64,000 nt of DNA from Micromonospora arborensis (GTDB lineage Bacteria; Actinomycetota; Actinomycetes; Mycobacteriales; Micromonosporaceae). Of this stretch, positions 36,203-43,755 are shown piece after piece. The DNA is taken from the NCBI RefSeq assembly GCF_003205615.1, contig NZ_PYBV01000001.1, positions 4,864 through 68,863 on the forward strand. Reading direction: 5' to 3'. The notes beneath the pieces are model-generated. The model was not told where the DNA came from. It made no database searches and saw only the letters and a list, made by a program, of their open reading frames with translations. The translations under genes were made by a program, and so were the position numbers. Numbering within the stretch: position 1 is the stretch's first letter; the number at the start of each line of letters is the position of its first letter.

Positions 36203-37113
36203 GCCCGCCTCCGGTTGGCACCCACCCGGTGCGACTGGACCGCCTCGGCTGTCGCCTCGAGGGCCTTGCGGGCCCGGGCCCGGTTGCGGGCGGCCACCCC
36301 GACGAAGAGACAGTCGACCACGGTGAGCTGGGCCAGCCGGCTGGCCGTCGCGCCGGAGCGGTAGGTGGTCTCCCGCGCGGCCGTGGTCAACACGAAGTCC
36401 GCCACCTCGGTGATCGGCGAGCGTGGGAAGTTCGTCAGCGCCACGGTGACGGCACCCCGGGTACGGGCCTGCTCCAGCACCTCGATCACGTCGGAGGTGG
36501 TGCCGGTGTGCGAGATGCCGAACGCCACGTCTCCCCGGCCGAGGAGCGCGGCCGAGGTCAGCGCGGTGTGCACGTCCGGGAAGTAGAAGGCGATCCGGCC
36601 GATGCGGTGCAGCTTCTGCTGGAAGTCGGACGCGACGAAACCACTGGCGCCGGCGCCGTAGATGTCGATCCGACCGGCGCCGCTGATCGCCTCGACGACC
36701 TGCTCGCAGGCGGCCGGGTCGAGCTGTTCGGCGGTCTCCTCGACCGCGCGGGCGTCGTTGAAGGCGATGGTGGCGATGATCTGGGCGAGGTCGGCGCCGG
36801 GCGGGATGTCTCCGCCGACCACCCGGGCGTCCGGCGGCTCGATCCGGCGGGCGGCCTCGGCGGCGAGCCGGATGCGCAGCTGGGGGTAGCCGTCCATGCC
36901 CACCGAACGGCAGAACCGGATGACTGTCGCCTCGGATGTCTCCGCGGCGGTGGCGAGGTCGGTGATGGTCCGCCGGGCGGCGGCGGCCGGGTCGGAGACG
37001 ACCAGCCGGGCAACCCGCTGCTCGGCGGGAGACAGCGACGGCAACAGCCCGCTGATGTGGACGATCAGCCCACCGGGCTCCTGACTCGCAGAAATCTTCG
37101 GACTCTTCGCCAC
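36199..37113 (-). CDS. RpiR/MurR-family transcriptional regulator
   Basis: A 304-residue regulator. The N-terminal RpiR helix-turn-helix (AEQRVARLVVSDPAAAARRTITDLATAAETSEATVIRFCRSVG, residues about 25-75) is followed by a SIS sugar-phosphate domain (about 130-270) with GAGASGFVASDFQQKL and FGISHTGTTSDVIEVL. It is coupled to murQ, so the effector is probably MurNAc-6-phosphate. ATG 37113 is used. Confidence 0.92.
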   Translation of the reverse strand: MAKSPKISASQEPGGLIVHISGLLPSLSPAEQRVARLVVSDPAAAARRTITDLATAAETSEATVIRFCRSVGMDGYPQLRIRLAAEAARRIEPPDARVVGGDIPPGADLAQIIATIAFNDARAVEETAEQLDPAACEQVVEAISGAGRIDIYGAGASGFVASDFQQKLHRIGRIAFYFPDVHTALTSAALLGRGDVAFGISHTGTTSDVIEVLEQARTRGAVTVALTNFPRSPITEVADFVLTTAARETTYRSGATASRLAQLTVVDCLFVGVAARNRARARKALEATAEAVQSHRVGANRRRA

Positions 37114-37187
37114 GGGTGAAACTTACTTTCACCAAGCGTGAGCGTCAACTATGACAGGCCGGGTAGGAACGCAGTCGTTGGCCGGAA

Positions 37188-38204
37188 TCACCGATCCCGC
37201 ACAGCCTTCCACTCCCGCAGTATCGCCGCCTCATCCGCCGGGTCGAGTCCACCCTGCCGTACGTCGGCCGGGTGCGCTCTCATCCAGGACGCGGTCGCCC
37301 GAACGGTGTCGGGGAGCGGACGGACCGCCAACCCGGCGTCCCGCGCCGGCCCGGCGTCCCGGTCCAGCAGGCCGGCGGACTCCGGCAGCCGCACCCAGAG
37401 CGGCAGGGCCCGCTCCCCCGACCACTCGCGTACGTCGTGGGCCAGCAGGAACTCCTGGTCGACCCAGGTGAGGACCGGATCGGCGACACCCAGCCCGGCG
37501 GCGACCCCGTTCAGCAGATCGGCCCGGGACATCGCCGGCCCGACACCGTCGTACGTGCCGCCGAGGCGGGTGTCGGCGGCGTGCAGCAACCAGCCGGCCA
37601 GATCTGCCACGTCCACGAACTGCACCCGGTCGCTGGGCGTGCCGGGTGCGAGCACCTCCCCACCGGCCGACAGCCGACGCACCCAGTACGGGAAGCGGTC
37701 GCTCGGGTCCTCGGCGCCGACGATCAGCCCCGCCCGGCAGATGAACGAACGATCCACGCCCATCCACTCCCGGACCAGCCGCTCGATGCTCACCTTGCAC
37801 TCGCCGTACCAGCGGTGGTCCGGTCCCACCGGACCGTCCACGTCCGCTGGGGCCGGTGGCAGCACCGGCGCGTCGGTCGCGGTCTGACCCGGGGTGGTGT
37901 TGTCCGCGTACACCGAGATCGTCGACACGAAGGACCAGTGTCCGACGTGGTCGGCGAGCGCGGCGAGCGCGTGCCTGGCGTGACTGATCTGGCGGGTCAC
38001 ATCGATGACGGCGTCGAAGCTCTCGCCGGCGAGCTGCGCCAAAGCCTGGGGATCGTCCCGGTCCACCGGCACGAACCGGACCCCGGCCGGCGCGACCCCG
38101 GACACGCCCCGGGCCGCGCAGGTCACCTCGTGACCCTGCTCGACGGCGAGCTGGGCCGTCGCCCGGCCAAGGAATCGAGTGCCACCCAGGATGAGAATTC
38201 GCAT
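37188..38204 (-). CDS. NAD-dependent epimerase/dehydratase family protein
   Basis: A 338-residue Rossmann-fold protein of the extended SDR class. The nucleotide loop is GGTRFLG (residues 7-13), and a WSFVSTISVYAD segment and YGECK hold the catalytic Ser, Tyr and Lys. It most resembles isoflavone-reductase/UDP-glucose-epimerase-like proteins of actinomycetes whose substrate is unknown. ATG 38204 starts exactly at the first beta strand. Confidence 0.88.
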   Translation of the reverse strand: MRILILGGTRFLGRATAQLAVEQGHEVTCAARGVSGVAPAGVRFVPVDRDDPQALAQLAGESFDAVIDVTRQISHARHALAALADHVGHWSFVSTISVYADNTTPGQTATDAPVLPPAPADVDGPVGPDHRWYGECKVSIERLVREWMGVDRSFICRAGLIVGAEDPSDRFPYWVRRLSAGGEVLAPGTPSDRVQFVDVADLAGWLLHAADTRLGGTYDGVGPAMSRADLLNGVAAGLGVADPVLTWVDQEFLLAHDVREWSGERALPLWVRLPESAGLLDRDAGPARDAGLAVRPLPDTVRATASWMRAHPADVRQGGLDPADEAAILREWKAVRDR

Positions 38205-38263
38205 CGACCGATCCTGCGCCACCGAGGTCCGTTTGAACGACCCACTCTGCCCAGGGCAGACCG

Positions 38264-38320
38264 CGATCATGGAGTGGTTGCCACCCCCCTCGGCGTGTCG
38301 CAGCAATAACCTCATGATCG
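38264..38320. repeat. Imperfect palindrome, CGATCATG family
   Basis: CGATCATGGAGTGGTTGC (38264-38281) pairs with GCAATAACCTCATGATCG (38303-38320) at 14 of 18 positions. It lies between divergent genes just before a G-run tract. It is similar in size to the other intergenic palindromes, but distinct in sequence. Confidence 0.5.
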
Positions 38321-38358
38321 ACGGAGGGGGGTGGGGGTGGGGGTGGGGGTTAGCGTGG
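38321..38358 (+). repeat. G-quadruplex-prone tract before the SDR start
   Basis: Four runs of five or six G separated by single T, then GTGGGG, end six bases before the ATG at 38364. It meets the usual G4 rule. It replaces a normal ribosome binding site and may influence expression of the SDR gene. Confidence 0.6.
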
Positions 38359-38363
38359 GGTGC

Positions 38364-39056
38364 ATGGTTGTGGGCAGTGTTTTGGTTACCGGGGGTTCTG
38401 GTGGGCTGGGCAGGGCGGTGGTGGCCGCGTTCGTCGAGGCGGGTTGGCGGGTGGTCGTACCCGAGCGGACCGCCCGGCCCGGCTCGGGCCCGGCGGCGGA
38501 CGAGCTGGTCCGGCTGGTCGCGGGCCTGACCGAACCGGAGGGGGCCGCGCGGGCGGTCGAGGTCGCCGCCGACACGCCGGCCGCGCCGCTGCGGGCGGTG
38601 GTCAACCTGGTCGGCGGGTACGCCAGCGGCGGCCTCGTGCACGAGACGCCGGTCGAGGAGTTCGAACGGATGCTCACCCTCAACCTGCGGCCGACCTACC
38701 TGGTCACCCAGGCCGCGCTGCCCCACCTGGTGGCGGCCGGTGGCGGCGCGGTGGTCTGCGTCTCGGCCCGCGCGGCCCTCGCCCCCTTCCCCGGCGCGGC
38801 CGGCTACGTGACGGCCAAGGCGGCGGTGCTGGCCTTCGCCAACGCGGTCGCGGTGGAGTACCGGTCCCGCAACGTGCGCTGCAACACCGTGCTGCCCAGC
38901 GTCATCGACAGCCCGGCGAACCGGGCCGCCCAGCCGGACGCCGACCACTCCCGCTGGGTGCCCCCGGCGGAGATCGCGACGGTGATCCGATTCCTCGCGT
39001 CGGCCGAGTCGGCCCCGACCAGCGGCGCCACCGTCCCGGTCTACGGGCGGGCCTGA
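38364..39056 (+). CDS. Short-chain dehydrogenase/reductase
   Basis: A 230-residue classical SDR. The cofactor motif is TGGSGGLG (residues 8-15), with NLVGGY in place of NNAG, the catalytic Ser in VCVSARAAL, and Tyr-x-x-x-Lys in GYVTAKAAV. It ends with the VIRFLASAESAPTSGATVPVYGRA region usual in SDRs. ATG 38364 fits the first strand; the frame upstream is the G-run tract. It overlaps the convergent kinase gene by 16 bases. Confidence 0.92.
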   Translation: MVVGSVLVTGGSGGLGRAVVAAFVEAGWRVVVPERTARPGSGPAADELVRLVAGLTEPEGAARAVEVAADTPAAPLRAVVNLVGGYASGGLVHETPVEEFERMLTLNLRPTYLVTQAALPHLVAAGGGAVVCVSARAALAPFPGAAGYVTAKAAVLAFANAVAVEYRSRNVRCNTVLPSVIDSPANRAAQPDADHSRWVPPAEIATVIRFLASAESAPTSGATVPVYGRA

Positions 39057-39712
39057 GCCGTCAACGGGTCACCGTCACCGCGCGGCGTCCCGGGCGACGG
39101 CGGCAGCCAGGTCCCCAGGTACGCCTGGATCTGCTCGGTCACCTCCTGGGCCGGGCGGCCCGCGTCCACCAGCACGAAGCTCGGGTATTCGGGCAGGGCC
39201 CGGTAGGCGGTGTCCGCCGCTGTCAACCAACCCATCGTCTCGTGGTCGGTGCCGCGCTCCTCGATGCGCCGGTACGCCTCCGCCGGGTCGACGGCGAGCA
39301 GGAAGGTCACCTCCGGTGTCGGGAACAGCCGGTAGCCGGCCCGCGCGAGCCGCTCCCAGCGCTGCCCGCCGTTCGCCCGGATGCTCGCGTACTGGCAGGC
39401 CGAGTAGCGGTCCATCACTGCCGTCCGGCCGGTGAGCAGGCAACTGAGCAGGGCTGCCGCGATGGCGAGCCAGCGCAGCACGGACTCCACCGCCAGGACG
39501 CCGTCGCGCCCGACGAGCCGTTGCGCGTCGGGCCGCCCGAGCCGGTGGGCGAGGCGACCGAGCCAGCGCCGCCCGCTGGCGTTGCGGCGGTATTTCGCGG
39601 GGCGGCCGGCGGCGGTCAACGCGTCGGCCAGCCGGTGTGCCTGAGTGGTCTTGCCCGAACCGTCGATGCCGATCAGGGCGACGGTGCGCAATCGGGCCCT
39701 GCCGCGTCGCAT
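39041..39712 (-). CDS. Thymidylate kinase-like P-loop protein
   Basis: About 223 residues from ATG 39712. The P-loop GIDGSGKTT, the DRY segment in AVMDRYSACQYAS and a VTFLLAVDPAEAYRRIEERG strand match thymidylate kinase-like proteins, which phosphorylate dTMP or related nucleotides. Residues 90-120 contain an unusually hydrophobic helix (LAIAAALLSCLLTG), not typical of true Tmk. GTG 39757 is an alternative start. The 3' ends of this gene and the SDR overlap. Confidence 0.8.
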   Translation of the reverse strand: MRRGRARLRTVALIGIDGSGKTTQAHRLADALTAAGRPAKYRRNASGRRWLGRLAHRLGRPDAQRLVGRDGVLAVESVLRWLAIAAALLSCLLTGRTAVMDRYSACQYASIRANGGQRWERLARAGYRLFPTPEVTFLLAVDPAEAYRRIEERGTDHETMGWLTAADTAYRALPEYPSFVLVDAGRPAQEVTEQIQAYLGTWLPPSPGTPRGDGDPLTAQARP

Positions 39713-39790
39713 CCCCGATGATCTGGCCACCCTCCACAGGTTATCCGACCCATGCACCTGGTCCGCGAGGTTTGCGGTGCTTCATCCCTG

Positions 39791-39820
39791 TTGACACCCG
39801 ACCGCGACACAACCAGGTGT
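39791..39820 (+). promoter_or_regulatory. Candidate promoter of the nucleotidyltransferase operon
   Basis: TTGACA at 39791-39796 matches the -35 consensus exactly; an AGGTGT about 18 bases later is a weak -10. It lies about 75 bases before the gene at 39896. Confidence 0.35.
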
Positions 39821-39895
39821 GGCCGACCGTAATGCCGGGTACCGGAGTCTGAAATCCAACCGCCGGTCCAACCGACATGACGACGGGAGAACCAG

Positions 39896-40480
39896 ATGGC
39901 TGAGCGCGGGGACGAGAGTCTGGTGCACACCCTCAAGAAGGTCGCCGCCGTGCTCAAGCAGTCCGAGATCCCGTTCGCCCTGGGCGGCAGCTTCGCCGTG
40001 TACGCCCACGGGGGCCACTCCAGCGAGCACGACGTCGACTTCCTGATCCGGGAGGCCGACGTGGAACAGGCGCTGGAGGCCCTGGTGGCCGCCGGCTTCG
40101 TCGCTCAGCGCCCACCGGAGGACTGGCTGGTCAAGGTCTTCGACGACGACCGGATGGTGGACCTCATCCATCGGCCGATCGAGACACCGGTCACCGAGGA
40201 GACGTTCGCCGACACGGTCATCCGGCCGGTGGACGCCATCCACATGCCGGTCCTGTCCGCCACCCAGCTGATGGTGCACAAACTGCTCAGCTTCTCCCAG
40301 CACTACTGCGACTTCGCCCGCGGCCTGCCGCTGGCCCGCTCGCTGCGGGAGCAGATCGACTGGGAACGGGTACGCAAGGAGACGCAGCACTCGCCGTACG
40401 CGGAGGCGTTCCTGGTGCTGCTGGACCGGCTGGAGGTGGTGCCGGCTGTCGGCACCCAGCCAGGAGAGGGGACATCGTGA
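39896..40480 (+). CDS. Nucleotidyltransferase family protein
   Basis: A 194-residue protein with the minimal nucleotidyltransferase core. It has the GGSFAVYAHGG loop (residues 30-40), two acidic residues in HDVDFLI and a third in DRMVDLIH. This is the pattern of small nucleotidyltransferases such as those in MNT/AbiEii-like systems. No HEPN antitoxin/toxin partner is adjacent. It overlaps the next gene by GTGA and heads a three-gene operon. Confidence 0.82.
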   Translation: MAERGDESLVHTLKKVAAVLKQSEIPFALGGSFAVYAHGGHSSEHDVDFLIREADVEQALEALVAAGFVAQRPPEDWLVKVFDDDRMVDLIHRPIETPVTEETFADTVIRPVDAIHMPVLSATQLMVHKLLSFSQHYCDFARGLPLARSLREQIDWERVRKETQHSPYAEAFLVLLDRLEVVPAVGTQPGEGTS

Positions 40481-40752
40481 CCCATCATCGCGACATCGGC
40501 GCCGGGCCACCGGACGAGTACGTCGAGGCGGAGATCCAGCGGCTGCTCGCCGAGGACCCCGCCGTCGCCGAACAAGGGATCACCGTGGTCCGACGAGAAC
40601 GCGCCCTCGTGCTCTACGGCGAGGTGGAGAGCCCGCACCGGCGTGCGGAGATCCTGCGCCGGGTGTCCGAGCGCTTCCCTGACGTGCCGATCGCCAGCGA
40701 CATCGGGGTGATCCGCGCCCAGGCGCCCACGGAGATCGAGCAACTGCCCTGA
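40477..40752 (+). CDS. BON-domain-like small protein
   Basis: A 91-residue protein with a BON-like core: EAEIQRLLAEDPAVAEQGITVVRRERALVLYGEVESPHRRAEILRRVSERFPDV is a helix, three strands and a second helix with the conserved G in LYGEVES. BON domains bind phospholipid or other surfaces. There is no signal peptide, so it is cytoplasmic. Its GTG start overlaps the nucleotidyltransferase stop. Confidence 0.75.
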   Translation: MTHHRDIGAGPPDEYVEAEIQRLLAEDPAVAEQGITVVRRERALVLYGEVESPHRRAEILRRVSERFPDVPIASDIGVIRAQAPTEIEQLP

Positions 40753-40762
40753 GGGAGGTTCC

Positions 40763-41539
40763 ATGGTGATCCGGATCGCCGCTGTGGGTGACGTGCATCT
40801 GGACGAGGACGTGGTCGGCCGGTTCCGACCCGCGTTGGAGGAGTTGCCGGAGTGCGCCGACGTGCTGCTGCTGGCCGGGGACCTGACCCGGCACGGCACC
40901 GAGGCCGAGGCGCGCTGCGTGGCAGAGGAGTTCGGCGGGTTGGCCGTGCCGGTCGTGACCGTGCTGGGCAACCACGACCACCAGTGTGACCAGGTGCCGC
41001 AGGTGGTCAAGGTGCTCGAAGAAGCGGGCATCACCGTGCTGGAGGGTAACGGCGTGGTGTTGGACTGCGCGGGCGGCCGACTCGGCATCGCCGGCGTCAA
41101 GGGCTTCGGCGGCGGGTTCGCCGGGCGGTGCGCGAGCGACTTCGGCGAGCCGGAGATGAAGGCGTTCGTGCGGACCACCACCGACAGCGCGGACCGCCTC
41201 GGCGCTGCGCTGCGCTCACTGGACTGCGACATGCTGGTCGCGCTCACCCACTACGCGCCGGTGCCGGACACGCTGGCCGGCGAACCGTTGGAGATCTACC
41301 CGTTCCTCGGTTCGTACCAGTTGGGGCAGGCGATCGACTCCGCCCCCACGGCGCTTGCCCTGCACGGGCACGCACATGCCGGCACCGAGCGCGGCACGAC
41401 CCCCGGCGGGGTACGCGTCCGCAACGTCGCGCACCCGGTGATCAAGCAGGCGTACAGCGTCTTCCACGTTGGCGATCAACTTGATACCGACCAGGTTTCC
41501 CCGCTCGGCCAGTCGGGTATCCAGAGGTCATGGAGCTGA
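40763..41539 (+). CDS. Calcineurin-like metallophosphoesterase
   Basis: A 258-residue enzyme. The metal motifs are in order: GDVHLD (DxH), LAGDLTRHG (GD), LGNHDHQ (GNH), a conserved His in ALTHYAP and the final GHAHAG (GHxH). It should hydrolyse phosphomono- or diesters with a binuclear metal centre. It is the third gene of the nucleotidyltransferase operon, with only 10 bases separating it from the BON gene. The last 25 residues are not conserved and overlap the following small gene. Confidence 0.9.
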   Translation: MVIRIAAVGDVHLDEDVVGRFRPALEELPECADVLLLAGDLTRHGTEAEARCVAEEFGGLAVPVVTVLGNHDHQCDQVPQVVKVLEEAGITVLEGNGVVLDCAGGRLGIAGVKGFGGGFAGRCASDFGEPEMKAFVRTTTDSADRLGAALRSLDCDMLVALTHYAPVPDTLAGEPLEIYPFLGSYQLGQAIDSAPTALALHGHAHAGTERGTTPGGVRVRNVAHPVIKQAYSVFHVGDQLDTDQVSPLGQSGIQRSWS

Positions 41540-41673
41540 TTCTTTGGATTCTCGCAGTCGTACTCGTGGTCGCCGGCATCCTCGCGCTGTTCCGCCGGCA
41601 GATCCTGTGGGGCATCGTCCTCATCGTCGTCGGGCTGTTGGTCGGCCCGGGTGGTGTCAGCATCTTCAATTAG
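41530..41673 (+). CDS. GPGG-motif small membrane protein
   Basis: A 47-residue protein from ATG 41530 to TAG 41671, too short for standard cut-offs. It is almost all membrane helix (ILWILAVVLVVAGILALFRR, then ILWGIVLIVVGLLV) and ends GPGGVSIFN, the mark of the GPGG small membrane protein family of actinomycetes. The start overlaps the metallophosphoesterase end by ten bases. The function is unknown. Confidence 0.85.
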   Translation: MELILWILAVVLVVAGILALFRRQILWGIVLIVVGLLVGPGGVSIFN

Positions 41674-42178
41674 CGTTCACACTTTTTAACACCGGGACCC
41701 GCCGGGGTCGCCGCGGCCAGAGCTTCGTCCTCCCGACAGAAGCACCGGTCGCAGCGGCCCCGGCGCTTTTTCGCGGGCGCTCCCGCCCCCTGACCCCGGC
41801 CTCGGTCCGACCGCAGATGCCCCGCTGAGCCCCTGTAGAGCTGCCCCAGATCTGGGGCGGCGGGTCAGGGGCACGGCCGGGACGGCCGCGACGGCCGCGA
41901 CGGCCGCACCAGGCGCGACGGGCGCAACGGCCGCGACGGGCGCGACGGCCGCGACGGGCGCAACGGCCGCGACGGCCGCAACGGCCGCGACGGCCGCAAC
42001 GGCCGCGACGGCCGCACCAGGCGCACCAGGCGCGACGGGCGCGACGGGTGCGACGGCCCGCGGTCCGTTGATGGGGCAGCTCTACAGGGCCACGCTGGTG
42101 GCGGTGGGGCCGGTGCGGGTGCCCGACACCCCCGCCGTCGACGGTTTGAGCCGACGCTGGATGGAAATTATCTCGACC
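41674..42178. other. Intergenic region with the nine-base repeat element
   Basis: About 505 bases between the GPGG gene and TspO, containing the repeat element at 41831-42089 but no supported gene. Frames crossing the array on either strand owe their length to its nine-base period. Confidence 0.6.
41831..42089. repeat. Repeat element: 20 nine-base units between 18-bp inverted repeats
   Basis: The ends are exact 18-bp inverted repeats, CCCTGTAGAGCTGCCCCA at 41831-41848 and its complement at 42072-42089. Inside the left end is the 16-bp palindrome GCCCCAGATCTGGGGC (41843-41858). Positions 41881-42060 are exactly twenty 9-base units: GACGGCCGC (7), AACGGCCGC (4), GACGGGCGC (4), ACCAGGCGC (3), GACGGGTGC and GACGGCCCG. 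There is no transposase frame. The right arm lies 90 bases before the tspO-like gene. Confidence 0.9.
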
Positions 42179-42673
42179 ATGGAGATAGCTCAGGGGGCGC
42201 CCAAGACCTCCGGCCGACGGCGGTGGTGGGCCCTCGCGGGCTTTGCGGCGGCGGTCTTCGTCGCGGCCGCGATCGGAGGGCTGGGGGTGCAGGGCACCAC
42301 CCACGAGTACGCGAGCCTGCGGCAGCCCGGTTGGGCACCGCCCTCGTGGCTCTTCGGCCCGGTCTGGACGCTGCTCTACGCGCTGATCGCGGTGGCCGGC
42401 TGGCTGGTGTGGCGCCGGGTCGGCTTCTCCTCCGCCCTCTGGGCGTGGACCGCCCAGCTCGTGCTCAACGCGATCTGGACCCCGCTGTTCTTCGGCGCGG
42501 GGCAGTACGGTCTGGCGTTCGCCGAGATCGTGCTGATGTGGTTGGCGATCGGGCTCACCGTGGCGCTCTTCGCCCGGGTGTCCCGAGTCGCGGCTGCGCT
42601 GCTCCTGCCCTACTGGGCCTGGGTCACCTTCGCCGCCGCGCTGAACCTGTCGATCTGGCGGCTCAACTCCTGA
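42179..42673 (+). CDS. TspO/MBR family protein
   Basis: A 164-residue protein with five TM helices. It carries the TspO signature: YASLRQPGWAPPSWLFGPVWTLLYALIAVAGWLVWRR, then WTAQLVLNAIWTPLFFG, and a final LPYWAWVTFAAALNLSIWRLN with the WxxFAxxLN motif. It binds tetrapyrroles and may detoxify porphyrins or signal stress. ATG 42179 gives the family length; upstream ATGs would include bases of the inverted repeat. Confidence 0.92.
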   Translation: MEIAQGAPKTSGRRRWWALAGFAAAVFVAAAIGGLGVQGTTHEYASLRQPGWAPPSWLFGPVWTLLYALIAVAGWLVWRRVGFSSALWAWTAQLVLNAIWTPLFFGAGQYGLAFAEIVLMWLAIGLTVALFARVSRVAAALLLPYWAWVTFAAALNLSIWRLNS

Positions 42674-42730
42674 CCGGAGAGTCTCCGGCGAGCGGTCGCC
42701 CGCCCACCGGAGACCATCGTCATTCCGCCC

Positions 42731-43504
42731 TCAGCAGCGGGGGACGTTCGGGATGTAGCCGTCGTGCCCGGTGTACACGTACGCGTCGGCGATGTACCTA
42801 CCGGAGCCGATCCGGTCCCAGATCGAACTGGTCCCGTACGTGCCGGTGACCGTGGTGCCACTGGTCTGGCAGGCGATGGTCACTCGGGTGCCGTCGGCGA
42901 CGGTGCCCACCGAGGCGTACCCGGTGCCGGGGCCGGAGCGCACGGTCAACGGGGTGCCGCTGGTGTCGACCGTGCCGTTGCCGCTGCCCGAGGAGCACCC
43001 GTTGTCGCTGGTGTAGGTCTTGGAGCCCCAGTACAGGGCGAGGCTGCCGTTGAACCGGACCTGGACGTCGTTGCCGTCGAGGCGCTGCTCGTAGTGCAGG
43101 TGTGGGCCGGTCGAGCCGCCGGTGCTGCCGACCCAGCCGAGCACCTTGCCGTAGCCGACCGTCTGCCCGACCGAGACGTTGAAGCCGTTGAGGTGGGCGT
43201 AGTAGGTGCTGTAACCGCCCCCGTGGTTGATCCGGACGTACTTGCCGTAGCTGGTGCCGCCGAGATCGGTCACCCGGTCGACGGTGCCGGGGGCGCTGGC
43301 CACCACCGGGTCGCCGAGGTCGTCGGTGCGGTTGAAGTCGACGGCGTACGCCGGGCTGTGGTCCGACCTGGTCTGCCCGGACCAGGACTGGCCGCACGGG
43401 AACGGCACCTTGAACGTCGGCGCGGCCAGGGCCGGGCTCGCCGGCGTCAGCACTCCCCCGACGAGCAGACCCGTCACCAACAGGCTGATCCACCGCTTAC
43501 GCAT
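42731..43504 (-). CDS. Secreted M23 peptidoglycan endopeptidase with SH3-like domain
   Basis: A 257-residue exported protein. The signal peptide (ISLLVTGLLVGGVLTPASPALA) is cut after ALA. The M23 (LytM) domain (about 35-150) has metal His and Asp in HSPAYAVDF and the HLH motif in TGPHLHYEQ. A Gly/Ser linker (SGSGNGT) leads to an SH3-like domain (about 185-257, TPLTVRSGPGTGYASVGTVADGTRV). It cleaves interpeptide bridges or binds the wall. A GGAGGAG ribosome site precedes the ATG. Confidence 0.92.
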   Translation of the reverse strand: MRKRWISLLVTGLLVGGVLTPASPALAAPTFKVPFPCGQSWSGQTRSDHSPAYAVDFNRTDDLGDPVVASAPGTVDRVTDLGGTSYGKYVRINHGGGYSTYYAHLNGFNVSVGQTVGYGKVLGWVGSTGGSTGPHLHYEQRLDGNDVQVRFNGSLALYWGSKTYTSDNGCSSGSGNGTVDTSGTPLTVRSGPGTGYASVGTVADGTRVTIACQTSGTTVTGTYGTSSIWDRIGSGRYIADAYVYTGHDGYIPNVPRC

Positions 43505-43755
43505 GCAGCTCCTCCTATGTCGAAAACCTTCGATGAGGCGCCCCTAGCCTGACAGATATCGTCAGCCTTCGAAAGGGTCCGAGATCCGGCCCGGGAGCGC
43601 GCCCGGGAAGCGGCGCTGAGGTTTCCGGATTGTTACTCGCTCGTGTCTGACTGGGGGTGGACCAGGCCGGATGCAAGCGCTTACATGTGTGCACGCCCAA
43701 TCGGACCGGCGACGGGTCACCAGCAGAGACCGCGCCGGCTAGGAAGGAGGACGGC
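43505..43755 (+). promoter_or_regulatory. Divergent control region with a LacI-type operator at 43672-43685
   Basis: Between the M23 gene and the sugar-binding protein gene lies TGCAAGCGCTTACA at 43672-43685, a near-perfect palindrome around AGCGCT. It is the half-site geometry typical of LacI/GalR-family operators. It is 70 bases before the binding-protein ATG. The cognate repressor is presumably the LacI protein encoded at 47252. A small palindrome (CTGACAGATATCGTCAG, about 43551-43567) also occurs near the M23 start. Confidence 0.6.

Noticed and set aside
39896..40480. MNT/HEPN toxin-antitoxin module
   Set aside because: The nucleotidyltransferase fold is present, but neither neighbour is a HEPN protein.
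41881..42060. CRISPR array
   Set aside because: Units are nine bases with no spacers, and there are no cas genes.
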